From NCBI GenBank assembly GCA_012270865.1, contig JAAXHL010000172.1, positions 1 through 32,908 of the forward strand: a DNA stretch of 32,908 nucleotides. The letters run 5' to 3'. Shown here piece after piece: positions 1 through 9,039 of this stretch; positions within the stretch are counted from its first letter, which is position 1, and every line of letters starts with the position of its first letter. The position numbers and the translations under genes were made by a program. Under the pieces are notes generated by a model. It was not told where the DNA came from and ran no database searches. It was given only the letters and a program-made list of their open reading frames with translations. The stretch comes from Candidatus Poribacteria bacterium (GTDB lineage Bacteria; Poribacteria; WGA-4E; WGA-3G).

Positions 1-90
1 ATCATTAATTCTAACGTTTACTATAAGTTATAATGAAGCGGGGCATGAATCACAATGGAAACTCAAAAAGCGCAGCATATTCCTATCGCT

Positions 91-122
91 AACTGCTGAC
101 CGCCGACAGCTGACTGCTAACT
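91..122. repeat. Heptanucleotide tandem repeat upstream of the DUF423 gene
   Basis: About 4.5 degenerate 7-bp units (AACTGCT, GACCGCC, GACAGCT, GACTGCT, AACT) lie directly before the ribosome-binding site of the DUF423 gene. The same unit recurs inside the PBP1C gene. Short tandem heptamers of this kind are known from cyanobacteria as STRR repeats; the comparison is by pattern only. It probably forms part of the 5' untranslated region. Confidence 0.7.
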
Positions 123-137
123 AAAAAAGAGGTATTT

Positions 138-509
138 ATGCAAAATCTATTCTTCGCGCTCGGTTCAGGTTTGAGCCTGCTGGGTGTGGCGTTTGGGGCG
201 TTTGGGGCACATACACTGAAATCAAAACTCACGCCAGAGATGCTTGAGACGTTTGAAATCGCCGTCCGCTATCAGATGTACCATAGTCTCGGACTCATCG
301 CTGCGGCGTGGGCGGTATCGCAATGGCAAAACCAACTCACGGCTGCCTCGGGGTGGTGCTTTTTCGCCGGCATCTTGATTTTTTCGGGGAGCCTTTACGT
401 GCTGAGCCTCACAGGTATTCGCTGGCTCGGCGCGATTACGCCGATCGGTGGATTGGCATTTATCATCGGTTGGGGGTGTTTGACTATTGCTGCGATCAGG
501 GGTGGCTGA
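138..509 (+). CDS. DUF423 family small integral membrane protein
   Basis: The protein has 123 residues and about four hydrophobic segments, the usual size and topology of the DUF423 (YgdD-like) family of inner-membrane proteins. The N-terminal glycine-rich stretch (GVAFGAFGAHTLK, residues 17-29) and the following AVRYQMYHSLGL region are characteristic. The molecular function of the family is not established. The ATG is preceded by AGAGG five bases upstream. A possible -10 box TATAAT lies at 29-34, but its -35 is weak. The stop codon is only 2 bp from the stop of the convergent PBP1C gene, so there is no room for a separate terminator between them. Confidence 0.85.
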   Translation: MQNLFFALGSGLSLLGVAFGAFGAHTLKSKLTPEMLETFEIAVRYQMYHSLGLIAAAWAVSQWQNQLTAASGWCFFAGILIFSGSLYVLSLTGIRWLGAITPIGGLAFIIGWGCLTIAAIRGG

Positions 510-511
510 AA

Positions 512-3304
512 TTAAAAAACTGAAATATGGAGTGCGCGGCTTGCTGAGCGTCCCTCTGCATCCACGCATGTAATCACGTGTTCGCCTTTGACCGGTGTAA
601 GCCAGTACGGTTGCTCTGCGTCTCCCTTGAAAATCAACTCGCCATCCAAAAACCAGAAGAGGCGTTGTGTCCGATTAGAGGTTGAGGCGGACAGTTGTAT
701 TTTCTGGTTCTCTATCGGGATGCCGTCTCGGATGTAGTAGACGGTATCTTGTGCGGGGGATAGAATAACGGGAGCCGTTCCTGCAACAGTGCCTGTACAC
801 AAAGGATTATGCTCTGGCAGCATTGGCACAGCGAACCCGTTTTTTGCCAACCAAGTCGCCGCTTCGGCAGGCCACTCTTCAAATATTTCGATTTCGTAGT
901 TATCAGTTTCCGGTTTCCTGTTTCCAATTACTGGTAACTGGTAACTGGTAACTGGTAACTTCTTCGTTGAAAGATTCCGACAGTGTGAGCAGAGGCTATA
1001 TCCGGTAACCGTATCAACATAAATCCGTTTGTGAATCGTGCAGGTCTTGACAGACGAGATGCCGGGAATATAGACATCGCTTTTACGGGTCGGACAGTGC
1101 GGTGAAGGCGGGACACCTGTAAGTGCGCAGACCTCTCGCGTCTTGAGTTCTTCAGGTATTGTATACCAACGGTGTGTATCTTGTCCTGTAAGTGCCGTGA
1201 AGAGCGCGAATAGGATCGGGGTCGCTGCGTCTGCACCACTAAGCATCGGCGCGCCTTTCCCATCAAAATTGCCCAACCATACACCGATTGTTAATTTCGG
1301 TGAATACCCGATACACCACGCATCCCGATGTCCGTAAGATGTTCCGGTTTTCCAAGCGATTTTCGGTAGGTTCATAGCACTTTCAAAGGCTTCTGGATTT
1401 TTGACAGTATTCGCTGGCAGTTGTGATGCCGTGAGCATCTCCGTTATAATGAAACTCGTCTCTTCGCGGAGCAGTTTTTTAATTTCCCTTGCGGAGTAAT
1501 CAACCGGGTTTAAGATTTGAGGTTCGGCTGTGTCGAGTCGCCTTCCACTTCGTTTCAGACTGCGTTTTTGTGGCTGACTGCTGACTGCTGACGGAAACCG
1601 ATTGTTGATAACTATTTGGTAAGGTGCGAATTCCCCCATATTTGCCAATCCTGCATAAAGGGTCGTCAGTTCGAGCAGGTTCACCTCACATCCGCCAAGG
1701 ACCATAGAGAGTCCGTACTTTTTTTCTCGTGCCAATGTAGAGAGACCCGCCTGTTTGAGGAAGGCGTGCAGTGTAACATCTTTCAAGCGCGCGCTCAAAT
1801 TTACCGCGGGAACGTTCAGGGAGGCTGCGAGTGCCTGACGCGCAGTAACATAGCCGTTGTATGTCCCATCATAATTAACCGGTTCATATCCAGCATAGTT
1901 AACGGGAACGTCAAAGAGTAGTGTTTCCGGTGTTATCAAGCCTTGTTCGATTGCCAGTGCGTAGACGAAAGGTTTGAGCGTGGAGCCGGGCGAACGCGGC
2001 GCGAGCGTTCCGTTTACCTGTCCCGATGCACGCTGGTCAAAGAAATCGTGCGATCCTACCATCGCCAAGACGTGACGGGTTTCCGTGTCCATAACGATGA
2101 TCGCACCTGTACTCGCCGTGTGGGACTGTGAACCTGCAATCCGAGCAACCGAGGCACTCAGATATTCGCTGAGGATGCGCGCTGCGGTTTTTTGAACCTT
2201 TGCATCTATCGTCGTGTATATCCTACCGTCTGCTGTGGCTTCTCTGTTCCATCGGTTTCCTTTAACCAACATGCGTGAGAGATGCGGCGCGTTAAACGGA
2301 AGTGCGTACCGTTTTGTCGGTATCGGTTCGCGCATTGCTTCGCGCCACTGTTCTTCCGAAATTTGCCGGCGTGCAAGGAGTCGGTTCAGGATTTTTGCGC
2401 GCGCCTGCCGGGCACGTTCTGGGAACCTATCTGGTCGCAAGCGTTCTGGCGCGTTCGGAATAGCCGCAAGGAGTGCTGCTTCACCGAGACTAATAGCATC
2501 CTGCGGTTTGTTAAAGTAGAGCCGTGATGCCGCTCCGGTTCCGACAATATTGCCACCATACGGGAGCATATTAAAGTAAAAGTTGAGAATCTCAGATTTG
2601 GAATAGGTCAGTTCGAGTTGGAGCGCGCGGAACATCTCGATAAGTTTGTTCGGAATATTCCGCGCTTTCGGTTCCATCAGACGCGCAAGCTGCATCGTAA
2701 TCGTTGAGCCACCTCGCACGACCTCCCCCGCTTTGATGTTGTCGTAGAAAGCAGTTACGATAGACACAGGGTTAATCCCGAAGTGGTAATAGAACCAGCG
2801 ATCCTCTGCCGTTAACATTGCTTGGTGTAACAACGGGGAAACGCCAAAATAGCCATCCGCTTTCGGCTTTCGGCTATCAGCGAGGTGGCTATCGGAAACC
2901 TTCAGTAAAGAGGCGTTGGGAACCTCTTTTAACTGACGGCTGACGGCTGACTGTTGATGGCTAATTGCTGACGGCTGACTGCTAAATCGCCACATACCGT
3001 CGTCGGCTAAGAATGCCCGAAGCCATTCACCGTTCCGATCTAAGACAATATGCGACGGTGGCGGGTGGAGACGTGTTTTCGGCAGTGGGAAACACCAGTT
3101 CGCCAACACAAACAGAAGAATAAGAAAGAGTGGCAAAATAGCCATCAGAGAAGTAGTTATCAGTTGTCGGTACGATTTTTTCTGCGAAAAAATCTTTCGG
3201 TTTTCAGTTAAAGAGGTTTGCTGTTGCTTGAACAGTAGCTTTAACTGTGAGAAGAATCCTCTTAACCGATAACTAATAACTGATAACTGACAACTATTTT
3301 TCAT
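512..3304 (-). CDS. pbpC: Penicillin-binding protein 1C, with repeat-derived insertions
   Basis: This is a bifunctional class A peptidoglycan synthase of the PBP1C type. A membrane anchor lies at about residues 53-72. The glycosyltransferase domain has the catalytic Glu in AEDRWF (E167) and the GGSTITMQL motif. The transpeptidase domain has SxxK at S441-TLK, SxN at S495-LN and KTG at 652-654. A C-terminal BiPBP_C-type beta domain ends the protein. At 930 residues it is roughly 160 longer than E. coli PBP1C (about 770). The excess includes low-complexity serine/glutamine-rich stretches at residues about 4-16, 43-50, 108-150, 570-580 and 780-802, encoded by 7-bp tandem repeats. The insertion at 108-150 falls between the WRF and VSPLL segments that are close together in E. 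coli PBP1C. All catalytic motifs are intact, so the enzyme is probably active. The start ATG overlaps the upstream alpha-2-macroglobulin stop (ATGA), implying translational coupling. The family often pairs with bacterial alpha-2-macroglobulin. Confidence 0.95.
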   Translation of the reverse strand: MKNSCQLSVISYRLRGFFSQLKLLFKQQQTSLTENRKIFSQKKSYRQLITTSLMAILPLFLILLFVLANWCFPLPKTRLHPPPSHIVLDRNGEWLRAFLADDGMWRFSSQPSAISHQQSAVSRQLKEVPNASLLKVSDSHLADSRKPKADGYFGVSPLLHQAMLTAEDRWFYYHFGINPVSIVTAFYDNIKAGEVVRGGSTITMQLARLMEPKARNIPNKLIEMFRALQLELTYSKSEILNFYFNMLPYGGNIVGTGAASRLYFNKPQDAISLGEAALLAAIPNAPERLRPDRFPERARQARAKILNRLLARRQISEEQWREAMREPIPTKRYALPFNAPHLSRMLVKGNRWNREATADGRIYTTIDAKVQKTAARILSEYLSASVARIAGSQSHTASTGAIIVMDTETRHVLAMVGSHDFFDQRASGQVNGTLAPRSPGSTLKPFVYALAIEQGLITPETLLFDVPVNYAGYEPVNYDGTYNGYVTARQALAASLNVPAVNLSARLKDVTLHAFLKQAGLSTLAREKKYGLSMVLGGCEVNLLELTTLYAGLANMGEFAPYQIVINNRFPSAVSSQPQKRSLKRSGRRLDTAEPQILNPVDYSAREIKKLLREETSFIITEMLTASQLPANTVKNPEAFESAMNLPKIAWKTGTSYGHRDAWCIGYSPKLTIGVWLGNFDGKGAPMLSGADAATPILFALFTALTGQDTHRWYTIPEELKTREVCALTGVPPSPHCPTRKSDVYIPGISSVKTCTIHKRIYVDTVTGYSLCSHCRNLSTKKLPVTSYQLPVIGNRKPETDNYEIEIFEEWPAEAATWLAKNGFAVPMLPEHNPLCTGTVAGTAPVILSPAQDTVYYIRDGIPIENQKIQLSASTSNRTQRLFWFLDGELIFKGDAEQPYWLTPVKGEHVITCVDAEGRSASRALHISVF
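900..960. repeat. Heptanucleotide repeat array inside pbpC (3' part)
   Basis: About 8.7 consecutive 7-bp units run from TTATCAG through three TTTCC-type units to TTACTGG and then near-perfect TAACTGG copies. The array is inside the pbpC reading frame and encodes, on the minus strand, a stretch of the type LPVTSYQLPVIGNRKPETDN between the transpeptidase and C-terminal domains. Confidence 0.8.
1572..1594. repeat. Heptanucleotide repeat array inside pbpC (transpeptidase region)
   Basis: Three 7-bp units (GGCTGAC, TGCTGAC, TGCTGAC, then GG) sit within the transpeptidase domain coding region, encoding PSAVSSQPQ. They lie upstream of the KTG motif in the protein and do not disrupt the frame. Confidence 0.7.
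2859..2986. repeat. Composite heptamer and hairpin insertion inside pbpC (N-terminal)
   Basis: Two heptamer blocks flank a small inverted repeat. Positions 2859-2879 hold three units (GCTTTCG, GCTTTCG, GCTATCA). Positions 2931-2986 hold eight units (AACTGAC, GGCTGAC, GGCTGAC, TGTTGAT, GGCTAAT, TGCTGAC, GGCTGAC, TGCTAAA). Between them AAAGAGG (2907-2913) and CCTCTTT (2923-2929) form a 7-bp stem. The segment encodes about 43 residues (roughly 108-150) of low complexity just before the glycosyltransferase domain. Confidence 0.8.
3154..3296. repeat. Composite heptamer and hairpin insertion at the 5' end of pbpC
   Basis: Heptamer-like units occur at 3154-3174. The module TCAGTTAAAGAGGT is at 3204-3217 and its complementary CCTCTT at 3258-3263. 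Five heptamers follow at 3262-3296 (TTAACCG, ATAACTA, ATAACTG, ATAACTG, ACAACTA). The last array begins 8 bp inside the start codon, so the first residues of PBP1C after MKN (CQLSVISYRL) are repeat-encoded. Confidence 0.75.
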
Positions 3305-6300
3305 TGCTCTCTAACCACTTTGATTGCCATACTACCTGTTACAGTAGATTTCGTCGGGTCGTACATCGCTTCCGCTGCGATGGGTGGCAAGGTAAATTCG
3401 CCTTGTGTCACTGCCCTTAGCGCGTAATAGAACTTGCGTTCCCGTTGGCGCGGGAACGTTCCGAAGAAGATGAGGCGATCATCACGAATGTCGAGATAGT
3501 CCGGTTTGAACCCTTGTGTTTTCAGCCATGGAATCCCTGCCCTGGATTCCAGACGTGGGTTCTCAATCTCGAAACCGGTCGGCAACATATCGACGACGAC
3601 AACGTTTTCCAGGTTCGCCGTGAGTGCTTTAACCCTGATCTCTGCGACAATCAAGTCGCCGTGTACGAAAGTGCCGGTGAGTTCCTCACCGTCTTTGTTG
3701 AAGTACCGCCGCCGTACCTGCAATTCGCGTTCGTATTCTTCGATATACGAATCGCGTTGGATGCCGAATGCACTCCAGTAGTAGTAGCAGGTCCCATCGC
3801 CTTTAACAGAGATTTGTATACGTGCACCGTCCCACGCTTCATCGGTAAGACGGACCTCATTGGCATCAAAGTCAGCGAAGTGTTCACCATTGATTCTGAT
3901 GCTCCCGTTGTAATCGGTATCTGCCTGTTTCTGCATAATCTTGCCGAGCGCAAGAAACGCGAACGCATTATCTTGGGTGGTCGTCCATCGGTTTCCGTCG
4001 GATGCCGCTTCACTCAGGTTCTTGACGAGCGTCGGAATAGACGGATGGTTTTCGTTAACTTCGGCAAGCACGTCCAACATAATCGCTTGTGCCCGGATAG
4101 GTGAATTGAAGGTGCCGCCTGTCTCCCGTTTTTCGGTATCTTTCCCGTTAAAGTTTGGTGATACGGATACCGGTAGCATTGAGAGGGCAGTTTCGAGTTC
4201 ACCGCTCAGCGCGAATGCACCTGCAAGTTGGAAGTAGCTATAGTCGCTGAGACCACTTGCCCTTCTATTTTTCAGGTAGTGCATCGTGCCACGGTCAGGC
4301 TCTCCGGCAGCGGCTAAAACATAAGAGGAGTATGTTGCAAGCGCGATCTGGGTTTTTACCTTTTCAGTATGGTCTTTACCCTCCATATCAGGTGAAAATT
4401 TTGCCTGCGTTTTTAAGCCTTCCAACATCGCTTCGTAAACTCGGTCTGCTACCTCATATCCAGCTTTCCGCGCTTCAACGAGGAAGTGAGACGCGTAGAT
4501 ACTGCTCCACGAATTGACATACGTACCACCGGGCCAGTACGAGAACTGATTGTTTGCCATCAACATACTTTCAAGTTTCGTGATCCCCGATGTAATATAG
4601 TAATCCACAGCATCTTCTGCTGCGAGCAGCGGTTCGACGGTTTGTGCCAAGTCGCTGAAATAGAGGAGCGGAAAAACCTTGCTTGTTGTCTGCTCCAGGC
4701 ACCCGTGTGGATAGCGGACGAGGTAACGCAGACTATCCGCAAACGCAATATTTGGAAATGGTGCCAGCGTCAAACTAAACTCAGATGAATCTGGTAGGAG
4801 ATTCGAGGGGAGGATAAAATCGACCGGTTTACCCGCACGAACCGAACCGTGTCCCGTTTTTGTCACAGGCGGCGCGACAGAACGCATCGGCAGTTTCAGA
4901 GTTGTTTCTGTCATTTCCGCATTTCCTTGGGCAGATAAATTGAAATTCACCTCTCCTATTGCGTCCTGAGCGCGAATGTCGAAAAAGACTTGTGCCTCGG
5001 CACCTGCTGCAACACTTTGATTTACGGTGAGTTCCTCCAATGGTGTTTCCATGTTTTGAGACGCTGGCGTTTTCACCGTACCGTTTTCTGGCTGTTCTTC
5101 CAGTATATCGGCATCGTTAACGGACAGCAACTGCACATCACCCGTGGCTTGCAATCTGACAGTGAATTCGCCGTCTGCACCTGTACCGTTAAAGAGCGTA
5201 ACCGGGACACGAATCTTATCACCGCCTGCAAGGAATCGAGGGAACGTCGGCGTTAAAACGATAGGTTCGCGCACCGTCAAGTACGCTTCCGTAGCCCCGT
5301 AATCCGATCCGGCGAACGCGACCGCCATCAAACGTAATCTCCCATTGAACTGTGGAATCTTAAATTCAACAGTCCCGCGTCCGTTTCCATCGGTTTTGAC
5401 AAATCCTGACCAGAGGGAGACCGGTTTTACACGGCGGATACCGCTCGTGTTAAGCCGTTTCTGTCCTAATCGGGCTGCAAGTCCGGCATCACCACCTGTG
5501 CTTGAGTTATCCGTAACATCAGCGATTTCAGGTAAAATTCCGCTATAAAGATCGAAAGAACGCGTTTTTAACCCGCGTTGTTGATAGAAGAAACCGTGTG
5601 GGTTCGGTGTCTGGAAGTCGGTTAACGTGAGGATCCCTTCGTCTACCGCGGCTATGCAGACATCGTATTTTTGCCAGGATCGTCGCCCCCGAACTTGAAA
5701 CGTGACAATCATCTCACTGTTCGGTCGGACAACTGCTGCCTCAGCAAGATCGCTCTCCGAAACCATCGGTTGTCGGCTAATATGAGAATTATCGTCTCCA
5801 AGGAGTCGGATTTCTTCTGTATTACCAGCGGCATCCGTCTGTTTAAGCGACATTTCGATGGAGACTTGTCTTCGCGACGCGTCAAGTTTCAACGGAATTA
5901 TACCGAACGCACGGGCTGGCAGAAGCGACTTGCTCTCTGTCGTATCCGTCGGAATGGCGCGGGTTAACGTGCCTGAGAGGTAGACATTCGGTTTATAGGC
6001 ATCTCGGATCGGAATTGATAGCGTCGCAGTGTTCTCCTTCATCACGATTGTACGATGGCTGAGCACCTTCTCACGTTCAACGGTCAGCAAGAGCGTTCCC
6101 GCAAACGGTGCTTTGATGTTCAGCTTCGCTGTCTCTCCGGGACGATATGCCAGTTTATCAAGCGTCATCTCTAAACGTGTCGGATGCTCCATAGAGACCG
6201 GCATGTTGCGCCATCCACTCACATAAAACCCGATTTCTGCTGTCGCTGTTGATTCGATATCCTCAAGTTGGACACGGTATTCACCATAATCCGAAGGCGT

Positions 6301-9039
6301 TAGCGTTAGTGTCTGCGGGGTCTCTCCTGAAGTGAGATCATAACTTTTCACCGCTGTCGTCTGTGCTTCAGAGACGTACTCGTAACGTCCCGCTGTGCTC
6401 CGCCGCAGGATTGTATTCCAATGCACTTTGTGGAGACTGAGTTTCAACGGTCTTCCCGGTGCAGCTGCCATTGTGTTGTCAACGGCTATATAATCTAAAC
6501 GGAGGGGTTGGTTGATTTTGACCTCTCCAGTGGTCGCCCGACGAATCCCGACATAGTGTGAGTACGGATGGATAACAACACGATGTGCAGCACTAACGGC
6601 TCTTCCACCGATTTCACTGACAGTCGCTGTCAGAATACCGTTTAGCAACGACGGTGCTTTCAGCGTCTCAGGAACTCTGAATTGGTAGTGTGCTTTGCCT
6701 TCGGCATCAGTTTGGGTTTCACCTAACTCAATCCGTTGACCCTCAAATTGTTTGGTATTTCCAAAAACAAAGGACTTTGCCGTCCAGGGGTCAGTTAAAG
6801 AGGTCTTAGATTCTTCGAGCGTCTCTTCTCTGGGAACTGATAACTGGTAACTGGTAACTTCTGCTGCCTGTAATTGAAGTGCAGCCTGAACCTTTCTCCC
6901 AACAGCGGGGGGACCGAACAGATTGGTGGCGTTCACTTCGAGGCTGAGTTCATCTCCGAGATTGTAAGACGGTTTGTCCGATGTTAATGCCACTTTCATC
7001 CGGTCTGGCATAAACGCCTCAACCTGAAATTGTACGCTACCGACAACCCGGTCAGCGATTTTCATTTTCGCTATATAATTGCCTGTCAATGCGTAGTCAG
7101 GAATCGGAATCTTCACATCGCAAACACCGCTTCTGTTTGTCTGCTGCCTAATTTCTTTAATGATCCTGCTATCAGGCGAGAGGACTTCAATACGTGTCGG
7201 CAGTGGTTCAGGGGTCCTCTGATTCGGGCCTCGCACGATACCGGCGAGTTCGACAGTTTCACCGGGGCGATAGACCCCTCGACTCGTGTAGAGAAACGCT
7301 TCGTAGCCTTTCTGTAAATACGCGGGTCCCGCGATATTGAAGTCTGCCGTTGCGATTTCATGACGGTCTAATTCAATAAAAGCGAGGTCGTCGCGTTTTG
7401 CGACGGTAATCATAAACGGTATAAAGTCTTTGGTCTTCTCTGCGACATCGCTAAACTCGACGAAACCTGCCCAATTCGTTGTCCCAGTCAGTAGCGTCTG
7501 ATTATTGTCGCTGATGAGTTTGACCCGCGCTGTGGGTACCGGTTTGCCGGTCGCAAGAGATTTCACCCAAACGTATAAGTTATCGCCTGCCCGTTTCGCA
7601 CTGATACCTAAATCTGTAATAAGGACCCATTGATGTGTGCTGTCCCACCGACTGCCCGCATTTCGCGCAACAACCTTGAAGATGCCGACATGTTCGTCTG
7701 AGAGGTAATCCTCTAATGAGACAGGGGTCGTTACCTCTTCGTTCAATTCTGTCGGTATATCAATCACTTCCGAATAGATAGGTTTGCCTAAATTCTGGCT
7801 CCAGCGGCTCCATCTGTCTAACCTTGAAACATAGATGAGGTTGTTGGCAAAAACTTTCTCAATTTCGAGTGCCACCCGTTTAACGTTAATCGTTGCGAGA
7901 CCGAGGTTTAGATGTCCTTTCCGCGCAAGGAAGAAACCGTCGCCGAGAAACCGGAGTTGCGGGTCAATGTCCGGTATTCTGAGCTTGGTCAGGTAATCCT
8001 GTTTTAATACGGCATCGTTGCGCGCGGTTAAACCGCGTCGTATTTTGAGTGTATAGGTGGTACGCCGCTTAAAATTACCGTGGATTTTGATGTTCCGATA
8101 GTCGGATGTCACTTGATAGTCTACGGCTGGGGTTAGTTCTATATATGATTTGATTGTATCGCTCGGTAACGGAGAAGTAAAGTTGACTGATATATACGGG
8201 GTCCCGTCACTTTCCCATACATCCGAGTATGTTATACCGAGTGTCCCCTGCCCTTGGAGTGTGACAGGCGTAACATGCACTTTTTCCAGCCCAATTTCGC
8301 CACCTATACATTTAAAGCCTTTTTCAATCTTGATTTTGATCTTTTGGTCGGCACTACCGCGTTTTATCCGATTCGTCACAAATTTCACTGTCCGGGCGGT
8401 TGCCGCTTTCGTCTCGATCTGATACGGAATTTCGGTTCCATCACCGAGTTCAATAGATAGATGTGCCTTTAAATCAGCCGTCGTTACCGAGTAATTGAAT
8501 GCTATTGTACCGAAACCGGTTGCATATTCGCGTGTATTGTCAGTCCTGAATTCCAAGCGTGCTTGTTGGACTGCGAAGGGTTCGGTGGCGAATTTAAATT
8601 CTTTTTGGCCCGTGAGTAGGAATGTTTCGGAGGGATTAAGTTCTGATGTAAGTTCGACAGTGTATTGTGCGGCGGGTGCTAAAGATGCGTCTAAAAAGAA
8701 ACCTATTCTGTCCGGAGCAACCCAACGTCCTATGCCTTGAACGGCGGGTGTAAATCGCAGAGCCTCCGATGGGACTTCTGTCCCCACACGCGATTTATCA
8801 ACGATGTCTTCTGAAAAAGTAATTGAGAAGTCTGTCCATTGCGGTACTTCGCCTTGAGGCGTGAATGCGTTAACGCTGTATCGCGTTTTGGCGCGCATGC
8901 TGCTCTGCACAATGTAGAAGATACAGGCACCGAGAAGCAGTGCCATCAACCCTATAACTCCGAATAGACTTTTGAGTAACAAATTTCCGGAACTTCCATG
9001 TTCCGACGAAAGATTTTTAGAAAGTTTGGAAAACACCAT
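3301..9039 (-). CDS. Bacterial alpha-2-macroglobulin (YfhM/ECAM type) with thioester
   Basis: This is a large envelope protein (1912 residues) thought to trap proteases through a reactive thioester, usually paired with PBP1C. The thioester motif CLEQ is intact (Cys at about residue 1447, codon 4699-4701), preceded by RYPHG. Macroglobulin-type beta domains fill the first 1200 residues, and an alpha/alpha-toroid thioester domain lies around 1430-1700. An N-terminal hydrophobic segment (about 20-47) contains LLGAC (C39), compatible with a lipoprotein or a signal anchor. I chose the ATG at 9039 because AGGGGG lies 8 bases upstream. A longer frame reaches a TTG at 9111 with no better signal. A heptamer array at 6835-6859 encodes TSYQL and is tolerated in frame. 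The stop overlaps the pbpC start by 4 bp. Confidence 0.93.
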   Translation of the reverse strand: MVFSKLSKNLSSEHGSSGNLLLKSLFGVIGLMALLLGACIFYIVQSSMRAKTRYSVNAFTPQGEVPQWTDFSITFSEDIVDKSRVGTEVPSEALRFTPAVQGIGRWVAPDRIGFFLDASLAPAAQYTVELTSELNPSETFLLTGQKEFKFATEPFAVQQARLEFRTDNTREYATGFGTIAFNYSVTTADLKAHLSIELGDGTEIPYQIETKAATARTVKFVTNRIKRGSADQKIKIKIEKGFKCIGGEIGLEKVHVTPVTLQGQGTLGITYSDVWESDGTPYISVNFTSPLPSDTIKSYIELTPAVDYQVTSDYRNIKIHGNFKRRTTYTLKIRRGLTARNDAVLKQDYLTKLRIPDIDPQLRFLGDGFFLARKGHLNLGLATINVKRVALEIEKVFANNLIYVSRLDRWSRWSQNLGKPIYSEVIDIPTELNEEVTTPVSLEDYLSDEHVGIFKVVARNAGSRWDSTHQWVLITDLGISAKRAGDNLYVWVKSLATGKPVPTARVKLISDNNQTLLTGTTNWAGFVEFSDVAEKTKDFIPFMITVAKRDDLAFIELDRHEIATADFNIAGPAYLQKGYEAFLYTSRGVYRPGETVELAGIVRGPNQRTPEPLPTRIEVLSPDSRIIKEIRQQTNRSGVCDVKIPIPDYALTGNYIAKMKIADRVVGSVQFQVEAFMPDRMKVALTSDKPSYNLGDELSLEVNATNLFGPPAVGRKVQAALQLQAAEVTSYQLSVPREETLEESKTSLTDPWTAKSFVFGNTKQFEGQRIELGETQTDAEGKAHYQFRVPETLKAPSLLNGILTATVSEIGGRAVSAAHRVVIHPYSHYVGIRRATTGEVKINQPLRLDYIAVDNTMAAAPGRPLKLSLHKVHWNTILRRSTAGRYEYVSEAQTTAVKSYDLTSGETPQTLTLTPSDYGEYRVQLEDIESTATAEIGFYVSGWRNMPVSMEHPTRLEMTLDKLAYRPGETAKLNIKAPFAGTLLLTVEREKVLSHRTIVMKENTATLSIPIRDAYKPNVYLSGTLTRAIPTDTTESKSLLPARAFGIIPLKLDASRRQVSIEMSLKQTDAAGNTEEIRLLGDDNSHISRQPMVSESDLAEAAVVRPNSEMIVTFQVRGRRSWQKYDVCIAAVDEGILTLTDFQTPNPHGFFYQQRGLKTRSFDLYSGILPEIADVTDNSSTGGDAGLAARLGQKRLNTSGIRRVKPVSLWSGFVKTDGNGRGTVEFKIPQFNGRLRLMAVAFAGSDYGATEAYLTVREPIVLTPTFPRFLAGGDKIRVPVTLFNGTGADGEFTVRLQATGDVQLLSVNDADILEEQPENGTVKTPASQNMETPLEELTVNQSVAAGAEAQVFFDIRAQDAIGEVNFNLSAQGNAEMTETTLKLPMRSVAPPVTKTGHGSVRAGKPVDFILPSNLLPDSSEFSLTLAPFPNIAFADSLRYLVRYPHGCLEQTTSKVFPLLYFSDLAQTVEPLLAAEDAVDYYITSGITKLESMLMANNQFSYWPGGTYVNSWSSIYASHFLVEARKAGYEVADRVYEAMLEGLKTQAKFSPDMEGKDHTEKVKTQIALATYSSYVLAAAGEPDRGTMHYLKNRRASGLSDYSYFQLAGAFALSGELETALSMLPVSVSPNFNGKDTEKRETGGTFNSPIRAQAIMLDVLAEVNENHPSIPTLVKNLSEAASDGNRWTTTQDNAFAFLALGKIMQKQADTDYNGSIRINGEHFADFDANEVRLTDEAWDGARIQISVKGDGTCYYYWSAFGIQRDSYIEEYERELQVRRRYFNKDGEELTGTFVHGDLIVAEIRVKALTANLENVVVVDMLPTGFEIENPRLESRAGIPWLKTQGFKPDYLDIRDDRLIFFGTFPRQRERKFYYALRAVTQGEFTLPPIAAEAMYDPTKSTVTGSMAIKVVREQ
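6791..6859. repeat. Hairpin module plus heptamer array inside the alpha-2-macroglobulin gene
   Basis: The 14-bp module TCAGTTAAAGAGGT at 6791-6804 is identical to that at 3204-3217 in pbpC. It is followed 31 bp later by a heptamer array (AACTGAT, AACTGGT, AACTGGT, AACT) at 6835-6859. It encodes, on the minus strand, EVTSYQLSVPREE followed shortly by KTSLTD. Confidence 0.75.

Noticed and set aside
900..960. CRISPR-like array
   Set aside because: Units are 7 bp, contiguous and without spacers, so they are simple tandem repeats.
3445..4104. Plus-strand open frame of 219 codons
   Set aside because: It is entirely antisense to the alpha-2-macroglobulin coding region and has no ribosome-binding site or known domain.
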